Positions 22,258 to 32,820 of a DNA stretch of 64,000 nucleotides are shown piece by piece. The stretch spans positions 1,674,001-1,738,000 of the forward strand of contig JAHQRK010000011.1 of NCBI GenBank assembly GCA_019828595.1, given 5' to 3'. Origin of the DNA: Aphanomyces cochlioides. Its lineage: Eukaryota; Oomycota; Saprolegniomycetes; Saprolegniales; Verrucalvaceae. Below the pieces are notes generated by a model. That model worked only from the letters and a program-made list of their open reading frames with translations, was not told where the DNA came from and searched no databases. How positions within the stretch are numbered: the stretch's first letter is position 1; each line of letters starts with the position of its first letter. The translations under genes were made by a program, and so were the position numbers.

Positions 22258-22389
22258 TTTGTTACCGCATGGAGGAGCCCATGCGATCTTGGCTAGCGTT
22301 GTAGCTCGGTTGCGCTCCCTCGTCGCAGGGATGCTCTAACGGTGGCATCCTCCATGCCCAACCGTCATGTGACCATTTTCGCATTTGAC
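22258..22389. promoter_or_regulatory. short divergent promoter region
   Basis: Only about 97-132 bp separate the S9 peptidase start (minus) from the MAPEG-like start (plus, ATG 22354 or 22390). Both genes must share this region as a bidirectional promoter or have promoters inside each other. No clear TATA or initiator is visible. Confidence 0.45.
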
Positions 22390-23067
22390 ATGAAGAGCGA
22401 TCAAAGCGACCAAAGTGACAAAACCAAGGGAGACTCTGGCCTGCCAGTCGTGTCGGTGAGCGATGCCAAGCCAAAGTATGGACCGTTGGCGACTTTGACC
22501 GTCGGGCCATTGTTACTTGGCATTAGTTTTGCCTACGCCATTTATTACTACGGCAACAAGGCAATGTACGACTACCGCATGGAGAAACTCTACGCAACCA
22601 ACTTGTTTTGGGCCTGTGCTGCTGTCGTCGTGTTGGGCCGCGTGGGGGCATTTGTCAACTGCTATCCGCTCGTGCACAAGGGCTGCTTTCTAACCACGGA
22701 GTCGAGCCAACTGTGGTTCAATCCATTCTTCTACCGCGCGATTGGGAAAGACGCTCCAGTCAACACGATTGTCCTCGATCCAAGTGGTGTCGTTGGTTGT
22801 TTCAACCGGGCAAACCGATGTGTGTACGACGTGTTGGAAATGTACACTGTCCTTTTGGCCGGTCTCTGCTTGGCCTCGGCTGTGTTTGCACTGCCAGTGC
22901 TCATTCTTACTGGTGTGTTTAGCCTTGGATGGACCCTCCATGTCATGGGGCTCACCAAGGACAACCGCGGCCATGGGTTGGGCTACATATTGGCCGCCGC
23001 CGCGACAACGACAATCGAAGGCATGCTGGCTCTAATTGTACTCAAGGCGTGTACAGTCCCAGCCTAA
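22390..23067 (+). CDS. MAPEG-like membrane protein 1
   Basis: 225 aa from the ATG at 22390. The in-frame ATG at 22354 adds 12 residues, but the later start matches the paralogues, which begin shortly before a DSGLP motif. It has four predicted membrane segments, the first at TLTVGPLLLGISFAYAIYYY, the second with VVVLGRVGAFVNCYP. The CFNRANRCVYDVLEMYTVLL segment fits the MAPEG pattern R-x-x-R-x3-N/H-x2-E used for glutathione and lipid substrates in eicosanoid/glutathione S-transferases. It differs from copies 2 and 3 in lacking several charged residues of the cytosolic loop. It lies in tandem with paralogue 2, 216 bp apart. Catalytic activity is unproven. Confidence 0.75.
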   Translation: MKSDQSDQSDKTKGDSGLPVVSVSDAKPKYGPLATLTVGPLLLGISFAYAIYYYGNKAMYDYRMEKLYATNLFWACAAVVVLGRVGAFVNCYPLVHKGCFLTTESSQLWFNPFFYRAIGKDAPVNTIVLDPSGVVGCFNRANRCVYDVLEMYTVLLAGLCLASAVFALPVLILTGVFSLGWTLHVMGLTKDNRGHGLGYILAAAATTTIEGMLALIVLKACTVPA

Positions 23068-23283
23068 GCGTCTAATCTACATGTAATTCATCGTTTCTAG
23101 CTCACTTTTATCCGCTTATTCCCATGTTCCAGCGTCAGATTACGAAAGTTCGAGAAGTGTCGTCAACTTGGTGGTCGACATTGCCGTTAAAGCGTCAGTC
23201 CAATCAAAATGGCCCTTAAAATCCAACTGTGGCATCCGGATACCGGTTTGAAGCTGTGAGAAGCCGTTCATTTTGAATCTACC

Positions 23284-23949
23284 ATGGGATCGGACAATGG
23301 AACGAAAGTGAGCGACTCGGGGCTGCCCGCCATGACGGACGCGGAGAAGAAGAAGAACAAGCTGCCGCTTGTGGTTGCCTTTACGATGTTGCCGCTTGCG
23401 ATTGGTACTGCGATCGCGTATGGCGTGTACATGTGGGGGGCGCGAGCGACTTTTGAAAAGCGGATCCAAGCGTTCGTGGCGAATGACTTGCACTGGGCTG
23501 GCTTGGCGGTGGTCGTCTTGGGCCGCACGATTACATTTGTGAATGGCTTCCCGACGGTGTACAAGTCTCAAATCATGCGTGGCAATTCTGGCAACTTGCG
23601 CTCGAATCCGTTTATCTACAAGATGATTGGCAAAGATGCCAAGGACAATGCAGTGGTGTTCAACGACGAAGGCGCGGTCGGCGCTTACAACCGCGCGAAC
23701 CGTTCGTTGCACCATATGATTGAAAACTATGGCGCGTTGGTGGCTGGTCTGGCGTTGGCTAGCCAAGTGTTTGCCTTTCCAGTGTTTGTCGCCGTGTGCA
23801 TCTTTAGCGTGGGTCGCATTTTGCACCAAGTGGGCTACACCTCTGGCTACGGAGGCCACGCCTTGGGATTTGGTTTGTCCATGTTTGCAATTGCCACGAT
23901 TGAGGGCTTCCTTATGTTCATTGGACTCAAGGGCTTGAAGTTTTTGTAA
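23284..23949 (+). CDS. MAPEG-like membrane protein 2
   Basis: 221 aa, single exon, ATG at 23284 in the context ACCATGG. Membrane segments lie at about residues 22-46, 65-88, 143-185 (two turns across the bilayer) and 192-217. The loop GAVGAYNRANRSLHHMIENY carries the conserved Asn-Arg ... Arg ... Glu positions of the MAPEG family, and GRILHQVGYTSGYGGHALGF matches the family's G-R-x3-x-x-G-Y segment. The N-terminal DSGLPAMTDAEKKK is shared with paralogue 3. A string TTCATTTTGAA just upstream resembles the oomycete initiator element. It is probably an ER membrane enzyme of glutathione or lipid metabolism. Confidence 0.8.
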   Translation: MGSDNGTKVSDSGLPAMTDAEKKKNKLPLVVAFTMLPLAIGTAIAYGVYMWGARATFEKRIQAFVANDLHWAGLAVVVLGRTITFVNGFPTVYKSQIMRGNSGNLRSNPFIYKMIGKDAKDNAVVFNDEGAVGAYNRANRSLHHMIENYGALVAGLALASQVFAFPVFVAVCIFSVGRILHQVGYTSGYGGHALGFGLSMFAIATIEGFLMFIGLKGLKFL

Positions 23950-24548
23950 ATGCTGATAAGTTGATGCTATACTTCATCAAGTCCTTCAAAACCACTCTGG
24001 CATCGATGCCATGATGCATGACTGCATTGGATCTTGCTGTTTTCAGAGTTGTAGACGTCTAGGCGCCGCTCTCTTCAGAGCTCCCTGGAAAACCACCTGT
24101 CAAACGGTACAGCGTACTCTTCATGACCTGGTTTCATGAAGGGTTCAAGGAATTTTGAGACAAACTGTCGCCCGCATCCACTACCATTGCGAGGGCGTTC
24201 ATGTATCTCATACCCAGGACACGAGACCATACGCTCACGAATTGTATTGTCGACAACGCACCATGGACGGTAAAGACAGATGAGACCCAGTCACCAGACG
24301 CTGAGGTCCGTCCTGTGACCGCCCAAGCGTCCACAATGAGTCCAAAAAACATGCGCGTCCCTTACCACGTTCGTACACGGAGATAGCCTCTACTCACTTC
24401 ATCCTCGTACGTCTATAAGTGGATGCGGAAGCTCTAGCAGGGCTACAGAGTCGAGAGCATCCAACAAACATAATCGACCCATCTTTCAAAGCCACAACGT
24501 TCCTCCAACCTTCAGACACCATTCGTTTCCCTACTACTAGCACTAATG
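23950..24548. other. intergenic, no gene recognised
   Basis: Space between MAPEG-like gene 2 and CSRNP-like copy H (both 3' ends). Nothing is recognised. Confidence 0.5.
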
Positions 24549-25028
24549 TTAAGGATTACTCTTGCATGAATGCTCGATCTTCCTTCTCTTGACGACATGT
24601 TGAGGCTCTTCGTCGTCATTATCTTCTTCTTCGTCGTCGTACTGTGTATCCACACGCGACTGTCTGATGGCAATCGCTTCAAAGCAAAACCTCGCGACTT
24701 CTTTTCGCGAGTACGATGCATTCTGCTGCAGTAGAACCATGCGCTCGACGTGGTCGAATTTCCGTACTCGGCCGCGTTTCGGCACAACGTTGTCGAGGTG
24801 GTGGCATTCCTGTCGCGTATGGGCATTGGCAAGTCCGATGGGTGGTCCGTGGTCACTCGGGATCGCACTGCCTCCATACTCGAGTGGAAAGATATACGTC
24901 GTCGCTGTCGTGAACGTGACTTGCTTCCTCTTGGGCCGTGTCGCCTGGGGCGAACAGAGGGCAAACGTCCGCCAAAGCGAGCTCATCGGGGCGGGCTTGT
25001 GCCACGGAAGGCATGCGATCTGGGGCAT
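24549..25028 (-). CDS. CSRNP-N-like small nuclear protein, copy H
   Basis: Intact, 159 aa from the ATG at 25028; six further codons upstream begin only with TTG. It has the PxP/W block (CLPWHKPAPMSSLWRTF), PKRKQVTFTTATTYIFPLEY, GGSAIPSDHGPPIGLANAHT and RQECHHLD at about 39-83, RGRVRKFDHVERMVLLQ at about 88-104, YSRKEVARFCFEAIAIRQSR, a long Asp/Glu run and VVKRRK. It lies alone on the right flank of the housekeeping block, and no close partner copy is evident. Confidence 0.77.
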   Translation of the reverse strand: MPQIACLPWHKPAPMSSLWRTFALCSPQATRPKRKQVTFTTATTYIFPLEYGGSAIPSDHGPPIGLANAHTRQECHHLDNVVPKRGRVRKFDHVERMVLLQQNASYSRKEVARFCFEAIAIRQSRVDTQYDDEEEDNDDEEPQHVVKRRKIEHSCKSNP

Positions 25029-27760
25029 CTTGTGTTCTTTCGACAAGGTTGGGAATGGTCAACTGGGTGACAACCCAAGTGAACCCACTCTGGTTGGGGA
25101 ACGTCATTTCAGTTTATCTTGAAGTTTGTATTAAAACGAGGAGGGAAGTGCAGATAGATTATACAAATCGAGCGTACTGTAATTGCCAGTCGTTTCTTTT
25201 CCCCACTCAAGTCGGCGTGAAGCCGCGAGGGGGATGACGTTACTGGCTTCAAATTTCCACGCTAGATGGCTGCTGTCCCTGCAGACTACGGGGGAATCAA
25301 TGACGAAGCGTGTTGCGATAGATAGGATGGAGTACTGAAGCCAGGGAGAGTGTTTCAAGGTCTAGTGCGTGATGGAGACTCGTGTCGGCGCGATCTGGAA
25401 TCCCGTGACGATTCGAAGATTAGACTGGAAGGCACTATCTCTAGGAGTGATTTCTCGTTCTCTCACTGAGACGCCTTTGATTCTCTCTCCGTTGGTTTAC
25501 AGTACAGCGCTGGGTGCATAGCCCACCTTGGCTTTCGTGTGACTTTCATCCTGGCCATCCATTTTACGGCGCATGGTGGATTCAAGTAGTGAATATCATC
25601 ATGCAAGGCGAGAGGGAGGATCAGTGGACAGACTTGATGCCATGGGCGAGGTCGAAGTTGATCGTTTTTTTCATGCCAATATTTCAAGAGCCGTGAAATT
25701 TTCACAAGGAAACCAAGTGGTCTCGACATCTGGTCGTCGACGAGATGGCATTTTTCACACTTTGACTTTCGAAACACCGTGTGTTGTGAAGGCGATCTCA
25801 ACGAAGACTTGAACGTGGCATTGTCCACACTACAAGGAACTACAAGCGGTGAGGGCACACAGGCTAGCTCAGCTGTCGTCTGGCAAATTTTGAGGCCATG
25901 AACGCATCCATCTCGACCACCAATGCTTCTCTCAACATTTTACCTCGTGGAAGAATGACCAAGCACGACTGGAAGAGCAACGAGTCTTGCCGACTTGTGT
26001 CGACAACTGCTGTGTTCTACAGTGCATTTACCTCCTGAAGTGTGGGCTCTTATCCCCCAGCATTGGTGGCATTGTGGTCGAACTATGAGGTAATCGCATA
26101 CCTTGAAAGAGTCGACTATATATTCCCCTCGTGGATTTGCTTTCGACTGAATGTTGCTGAGAGGATCCATGCCTTGTGGCAGTTGCTCCTCAGGCGCGAG
26201 GGATTATTCTATTAACTTTGGCATCTCCTCGAGCTGAAGGAACGCTTCAGTCGTTGAAAAGTCACGCAGGGAAGAAAATCCATTATCAACGCAGAGATTT
26301 GCCGGTGGGCAATTTAATTATTACATGCGGGGAGAAGAGCGAAGACGATAATCTCCACGAGGGAAACGCCAGATTGAATAATCAAACGCACGCTTGGAAG
26401 ATGTAAACTCATAACGAGGGTGCAATGAGCGACAGAGCCGGGCGAGGCGTTTCAAATCCGACTCACACATGCTTCTATGGAGCTAACTAGACGCCCAGCA
26501 ACAGGATTGCAAGCCCACCATGTTCGCAGCGCGACTATTCAACTCCCCTGACGATGAGAAAGCGATCCCCATCGTATGAAATGATAAGACGTCCAGCGCG
26601 TTGCTCAAGTCCACCGTCGAGTGTCGTTCGCAATCCATTTCGAGTGTGTCGGGAAACCGTCATGCATGAAGATCGCAAGTTGATTCTCCCCATGGATGAT
26701 TTAACAACCCTTGAATAAACTGCCATCTAGTACAAGCTCTTCTCTCATCATCCCAAGCACATCAGAGTTGTCGATCGAACGCCACGGACAATTGCGGCGA
26801 CGGGCGTCACTCTTCTCACCTGATTTTTCATGTCAAATTCAACAGACCACGTCGGAATAGCACATTTAAGCTTGCTCGACACGTGCATATGCCGCCACTA
26901 AACTTGAGCTCGTGAAGAGATCTAACTCCCCTTATTAATACGAGTCAAGAGTCTCTCTCCCTATCGCTTTGGAGCTATTTCTACAGATAAGACCATTTAC
27001 CCATTACAAAACTTAAGAAAAGACTACCCAGCATGTGGTGGGTAGTCTTTTCTTAAGTTTTGTAATGGTTTAATGGTCTTATCTGTAGAAATAGCTCATC
27101 GCTTTGTGCCGCCGACGTACCATGCGGTCGTGAATAAATTTCCACGGCGGATCGCATGACGGGGTTACAACACACGCTGTTGTTTCATGGCCAACTCTCG
27201 CCATGTACAACTGCTAGTCGATAATCAGCTCACATGCTCCATCTCTGTGAAATCGATCATGATGAGCTTCCTCCTTTAAAAAGGCACGGACGAGATGCCA
27301 ACACTGTCATTGTTCATTCACGGATGATGGACGAACACGGCGTGGACGCCTCTTGTCGAGTTGTCGACAAATACTATTCATTGTGACTGGTCGGGGTGTT
27401 TCACCCGTGCGCATTTTGTTGATGGAGCGACAACGTCCAACCACTTGTGTGTCTCGTTGCACGACACCAGAAACCATCAATCAAGCAGACGATTCCGTCC
27501 ATGGACACGGCGTCTCTTCTGCCGCATGAACTGATCAATAAAGTTGATCCCAAAGGAGGCAATCTTTACGAAGTTTAGCCGACAGATCGATTGGATCCAG
27601 CGGTGATTTAAATTTAGATCAAGGACAAGATTTAGACGCTCGTGATGCTTGGCCAGCGCAGTCTCGTGAAGCGTCGCGACGACTCGGCCATCAGCGTAAC
27701 CACAAGTCAAAATATTTTTAGGATCCGTGTGTTGGTTGTCACGATGCAACGAGCCACCGT
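25029..27760. other. long intergenic stretch with one foldback element
   Basis: Apart from the foldback element at 26972-27097, no gene or domain is recognised. A 131-codon minus frame (25463-25858) has no family features. Confidence 0.45.
26963..27106. mobile_element. MULE-type foldback MITE with 9-bp target duplication
   Basis: The element proper is 126 bp (26972-27097): two 59-nt arms pairing at 57 positions around an 8-nt loop (27031-27038). The arms start GAGCTATTTCTACAGATAAG. It is flanked by a perfect 9-bp direct repeat ATCGCTTTG (26963-26971 and 27098-27106). A 9-bp duplication is the hallmark of Mutator-like elements, and an almost full-length inverted repeat fits a foldback MITE of that superfamily. 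The high arm identity suggests recent origin or strong hairpin correction. Confidence 0.9.
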
Positions 27761-28281
27761 ATGGCCGAGTGGAGTCTGACCCAATTGTTTCATTCTTCAA
27801 GACGTTACCAATCGCACAGAATGCTCGCAGAGTCATCGATGCGGTCGTGGGAAGTCCGTGCGCCAGTCTTTCTCCCGTGGAAGACCGCCGAGTTCCTCCC
27901 GCCAGTGACAAAACCACGCCGTGGAAAGAAACAAGTCGTCTTCACCACCGCGACGACGTTTGTCTTTCCACTCGAGTACGGGGCAGTGCGATCCCGAGCG
28001 ATCATGGAACGCCCATCGGTCTCGCCAAGACGCACACGCGACAAGAATGCCATGATCTCGATTACATTCGTCCACGACGGAGTCGCGTGCGCAAATTCGA
28101 CCACGTCGAGCGCATGCTCCTCCTCCAGCAAAAGGCCTCGTACACGCAGAGAGAAGTCGCCATGTTTTGCTTCGACGCCATTGCAATCCGACGATCCAGT
28201 CTTGAAAACGAAGACGATGACAGCGACTGTGATGATGAACTTGTTGAGGCTCCGAGCAAACGGAGCAAGTTGAATCCTTGA
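27761..28281 (+). pseudogene. CSRNP-N-like copy I, frameshifted
   Basis: The ATG at 27761 opens a frame containing VFLPWKTAEFLPP (aligned with the N-terminal block of copy B) and GKKQVVFTTATTFVFPLEYG. At about 27978-27982 the run that encodes YGGSA in other copies has one G fewer. The frame shifts, and the rest of the protein continues in the next frame (GSAIPSDHGTPIGLAKTHTR, SRVRKFDHVERMLLLQ, YTQREVAMFCFDAIAIR, acidic tail, SKRSK). One homopolymer base is the only break, so a sequencing error cannot be excluded. The 5' part resembles copy C. Confidence 0.7.
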
Positions 28282-28989
28282 TCTGTCGCCACGTGGTTGC
28301 AGTAGTCGTGACTATTTAACATACACCCATCGTCGTCTCAAGCCATGTTGTGTTTCCTCGCTCTTGACATCTCAACCTTCTCAACGCCATGCAATCGTAG
28401 CTAGCGACGTTGCTGTCTTCTAAAATGCCGTCCTGTAGCGCGGCACACTCATGAACTTATCCATGTCGCCACGGAGGTTGACCTGTGAAATGTCCACTCG
28501 ACACAATCTCCATCGTCGTTGAGCTTGTAGCGACTCGTGTTGCATCTTTCACCACATTCCAAAGCATGTCGTCGTGCTGGTCGGCAGGAATTCACCGCCA
28601 CATCACAAAAAGCTCATCTCTCATCGAAATCAGTCGAGAAAAGCAACAGACGATCGAGCCATTTGGTGCAGAGACCATGTCGCATCTTGTCCTCGATTCA
28701 TGAGTTTCCATCACTGTAGTGTACTTGGCGAGGAGTACAGGGAGAGGTCGAGTGAAGGCGCCCTCCCCCGCCCATGACGATGAGCTTGGGAATTGAGTCC
28801 CACCCGAGTCGACCATCGAATGCTGCGGCCAAGCCACAACCCCATGGATCCCCCCCCCGAGGATTGGCAATCCCACGATGTTGCACACACAGCATCATGC
28901 TTGACTGGACTCGAGTATTGCCGCGACAGTGGGAGCGCCATGACCATACGCCAGTTGGGAAAGCGCAGAGGAGGACTCACACTACAACG
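28282..28989. repeat. intergenic spacer, partly duplicated from the C-B spacer
   Basis: From about 28790 to 28989 it matches, inverted, the 5' flank of copy B (3970 to about 4240), including AGCCACAACCCCA and ACGATGTTGCACACAC. It carries a run of C near 28850. The left half shows nothing recognisable. Confidence 0.55.
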
Positions 28990-29440
28990 ATGACGTCCGT
29001 GACGAGTGTAGCTTGACCACCGCTTCTGCCATGGAAAACGCATGAGTTCCTGCCGCCATTGACGAAGCAACGTAGAGAGAAACAAGTGTCCTTCACGACC
29101 GCCACGACGTATATCTTCCCCTTGGAGTATGGGGGCAGCGCTGTTCCGAGTGACCATGGCCCGCCCATTGGACTTGCCAAGACCCACTCGCGACAAGAAT
29201 GTATCTGCTTGGACCACATGCCGCCGAGATCAGGCCGTGTGCGCAAGTTTAACCACGTCGAGAGAATGCTCTTGCTTCAGGAAGCATCGTACACTCGGAG
29301 AGAAGTCGCGAGGTTTTGCTTTGAGACGATTGCGATTCAAAGATCTCGCAGTGAGACTGGACGACGACGAGGAGGAAGCGGAGAGTGACAATGAATGCCA
29401 TGAAGACACGGAGCCGAAACAAAAGCGACTGAGAGTTTGA
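28990..29440 (+). pseudogene. CSRNP-N-like copy J, nonsense and frameshift
   Basis: The ATG at 28990 starts MTSVTSVA, colinear with copy B (MTSVTTIA). The next codon, Trp in B, is TGA here (29014-29016). After it the frame is open and normal through LPWKTHEFLPPLTK, EKQVSFTTATTYIFPLEYGG, SAVPSDHGPPIGLAKTHSRQ and RVRKFNHVERMLLLQ. Near 29358 a second shift moves the acidic tail (DDDEEEAESDNE ... KQKRLRV) into another frame. The original frame ends in an unusual Arg/Gly stretch at 29388. No in-frame ATG follows the stop before the core block, so a normal product is unlikely. Confidence 0.75.
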
Positions 29441-31834
29441 GGACGTGATAGACCTATATTTAATCTTCCCTTCACTTGATGCAAGTTGTTGGTCTCACGC
29501 GGCCATGTTGTCTCATTCGTGGAGAGAGCAGCAGCTACGCCCCTGCTTGTACTTTTGCGTCGTCACTCTATCGGCTATCGCTGTCGAGAGGTTCTTTCCA
29601 TGCAGAGGTGAAGATTTGCGAGGAAGACAAGGCCAAGCATGTCGTTGTGCATTCAGCGACTGATATGCAGTAGGACGTTGATTTCAGCACACAGAATGCG
29701 TTCCATCTCGCGTTGAAGCGTGCCGATTGAACCATGCGGAGAAAGGGATCAAGCGTGCTTTCTTTGCCTTCTTGCAACATGCTGACAACGCTCCGATCGA
29801 ACGTTGTCGTGATATTTCAGCAGATGAAGAGATCCAACGCATGCTTCGAGTCCTGCGGGTGCTAGACGAGACCTTGCAGTCACGTCGACTGGCTCTCAAC
29901 TGACACGTACGCAGGTCTGACAGCAAGTCTACGGTACTCGAGTCATGGACATGCTTTCACGGAACTCGTTGGGTTCTATGACGCTACAGTATACTCTCAT
30001 GGATCAAGGAGCGATTCTCTCCCGAGAACATCCTTCCACCGACGACGATTCCACGATATCAATTCAATTTTGGTCTCTTTGTTTCAAGGAAGAGCAAGGA
30101 CAAGGTCGTCAAGTCTTCTGTGCGTCAAGAGGTGGACGATCATCACATGCGTTCAAGTTCACCAACCCCACGAAGTCCATGCTCCTCATCTACGATGAGA
30201 CAGAGTTTGGACGGAGAGCAGGAGCCCCTCTCGTTCCTCCTGGCTCTTCTATGCACGACAGCAACGTCGTTGATGGGGCGTGGGAACCTTCGGTGGAATT
30301 GCGATTGGGACATGTTTCGTGTTAGCCTCGACCAGGTCTTGGGGTCAGATTGGACGTGGATGATAGATTGCAGCCGCGAAATCCACGCGGCGTCTCTCAG
30401 GACGTTCTTCGGGAGCGTACAATGATCTTTCCGTAGATCATGGCCTTGCTGTTTGGTCTGTAGCGCCTTTGATCTCATTGTGAAGCTCAACTTGAGCCAC
30501 AGGAAGGGTCTGTGATGGGAATGACACGGTGAGTAATGACAAGACTCTGGTTGTTGGACGGTGGGAGTGGACGAGTGTGGAGGAAGAAGCGAGATGCCGT
30601 TGCTGAGTCGAGATGAGTCGAACGTCGTGGACGGCTGGCTACATGGGAAGAGAAGCAGCAAGATGGAATCTATGCATCGAGATGCTGACCACAAGCACCA
30701 AAGTCGCTACTTTCGGCCGCGTCATGCTCGGCGACAGATGTGCAAGCGCTTGAGTGGTTCAGCTATGAGCGTATCATGTCTGGACGGAGGGGATCTCGGC
30801 GCATGCTTACGTAAAACAATCAGCAGCAACCAGGAGGAAGTGAGAGGATTGATCCAGAGATTGTCGGGAGGATGAACCACGCTGCAGTCCTTCCAAGATG
30901 AGATCATGTGCATCTCATGTAGACTCACCCTTGAGTAAACAAGTCGTCGAGGGTGTAGTAGCGCGGTCGAGGGGGAGCTCAGTGACAAAGTCCATCGCCG
31001 TCAAGTCCTCCATCTACCTTGGCAAAGAGCCCATTCCGTCACTCCAAGGATCAATATAGACTACCCAATGTGTCTCAATGACACCAAGGGTGACCGGACT
31101 TGTCGTGCTCCTCATGGGATGCTCGGCCAAAGATGTTTCACGGCTTGGAAAGCTGGAAGATCGGTGTTCTGACTTCCGGGAGCACTGCGCGGGAGGTGAG
31201 TTTGACACGATTTGATTACTTCATGGCTAATTCCAAACTGACTATCCTACTGCCGTAGAGGCACATCCTGGACTGGGACCACTCGTTGGTTCGACCAATC
31301 TGCACAATGGGAGGATGTTCGTGAGTTGTCTGATAGGATAGGTATAAATAGTCTGCGCAGAGGGACGCAGGACTATTGTTCCAGAACAATCGGCATGAAC
31401 ATCATGGATCGACGACGAGGGCAATATTTCGGGTAGCATGAACCAGCTCCACAGAAGAAGAACAGAACTTCATGGAGAACATTCTGGTGGTTGAATCATT
31501 GAGTGAATGTCCGCGTCGTGCACTGGCGCCTTGCTGTTCCTTCCTCCATTGATTCAGTGTCGGATGCCGACACGTCGCTGCAATCGTAGCTTGCATGTTG
31601 ACACACGCTGGATCCAAGGGACAATTGCCTCAACGGAATGGACGACTCAAATTGCAAGAAGAGCGTAGGGACTGGTCGCGCTAGATGATGCGCTTCCTGC
31701 TGGCTTCCGGCGTTCGGCTATTCTGACCGGTCGTTTCATTCGAGACAAGTTGACACCCCTCGACGTATGTTACACCACCACATGGAGCTGTCCACCTCCA
31801 TTACCGATTCGGCACAATTTATCACGAGCCAGAG
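29441..31834. other. intergenic, no gene recognised
   Basis: Open frames at 29945-30325 (plus, 126 codons) and 30143-30694 (minus) overlap each other and show no domain. I see no repeats or transposon ends. Confidence 0.4.
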
Positions 31835-32311
31835 ATGCCGCTTGGAACCGCGAGCGCAGGACAAATGGCCACGTCGAGCTTGATGCCGTGCAAGACGCCA
31901 GCGATGCACCCGCGGACGACCAAACACATGAAACAAGTCTCGTTTGCGACTGCAACCACGTACTATTTCCCCTTGGAGTATGGGGGCAGCGCCGTCCCAA
32001 AGGAGCACGGTCCACCGATTGGACTCGCAAAGACACATTCGCGTCAAGAATGCATCCACCTCAAGCATCATACACCAAAACGAAGCCGTGTTCGCAAGTT
32101 TGACCATGTCGAGCGCATGTTGCTTCTGCAGGAAAAAGCCTCGTACACACAGAGAGAAGTCGCCATGTTTTGCTTTGAAGCGATTGCCATCCGACGGTCC
32201 CGCCTGGAGGCGGAAGACGACGAGATCGAAGCTGATACGAAGGAGAGAGAAGTGCCTGAACGAGAGCCCAAGCGAAGGAAGATTCAGTCGCAGTGTTGTT
32301 GCCACCTGTAG
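31835..32311 (+). CDS. CSRNP-N-like small nuclear protein, copy K
   Basis: Intact, 158 aa. A methionine- and threonine-rich N-terminus leads to MKQVSFATATTYYFPLEYGG, SAVPKEHGPPIGLAKTHSRQ and ECIHLK at about 33-77, then SRVRKFDHVERMLLLQEKAS at about 83-102, YTQREVAMFCFEAIAIRRSR, a mixed Glu/Asp/Lys tail, PKRRK, and an extra QCCCHL end not seen in other copies. Its Y-Y-F-P and KEHGPP variants group it with copies A and F. It is the rightmost member. Confidence 0.77.
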   Translation: MPLGTASAGQMATSSLMPCKTPAMHPRTTKHMKQVSFATATTYYFPLEYGGSAVPKEHGPPIGLAKTHSRQECIHLKHHTPKRSRVRKFDHVERMLLLQEKASYTQREVAMFCFEAIAIRRSRLEAEDDEIEADTKEREVPEREPKRRKIQSQCCCHL

Positions 32312-32820
32312 AACTGTAAGTGAGTTAAGTCGACCTGGACACAAACTTCTCTCTTCGTGGTCCATGCAAGCCACACCAAGTTGCGCAGTTTCCAATACCA
32401 TTGTCGCTGGACAATAGTTCCACGAGACTGACATGAAACTCTTGCCAGGACTAAGCGCGACGGCCAAGTGAATCAACGCGATAGGTGTCGTGCTCTGTGT
32501 AATGCCGTGAGCCTCTGGTAGAAGTGCCTGCTACCAATGTTTCATTCCACTCGAGGAGAGACATGCTATCAAGACATGCTGTGCACTGCATTAACTTCGA
32601 TCTAGACATGGATGGAAGCACTTCAACCATGTCTAGGCCGGGGACTCTACTCGACTCCACTCTGCGGCTTTATCATCACGATCATTCTGGTTTACTGGAA
32701 ATGCTGCGTGGGGCTATGGCATTTGGACATGGTGACTTTAGCGACTGTGGGGCGGCTTGCGTCTGCGATGGCAACAATGGAAAACCGTGCGATTGCAGGA
32801 TTGAGTCATGTTATTGACGA
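32312..32820. other. intergenic, no gene recognised
   Basis: Convergent space between copy K and the third MAPEG-like gene. Nothing is recognised. Confidence 0.5.

Noticed and set aside
23140..23859. 239-codon minus-strand frame
   Set aside because: Antisense to MAPEG-like gene 2; basic, His-rich composition from reverse complement of a membrane protein.
29945..30325. 126-codon plus-strand frame
   Set aside because: No domain, overlapped by an equally long minus frame, and no splice or promoter support.
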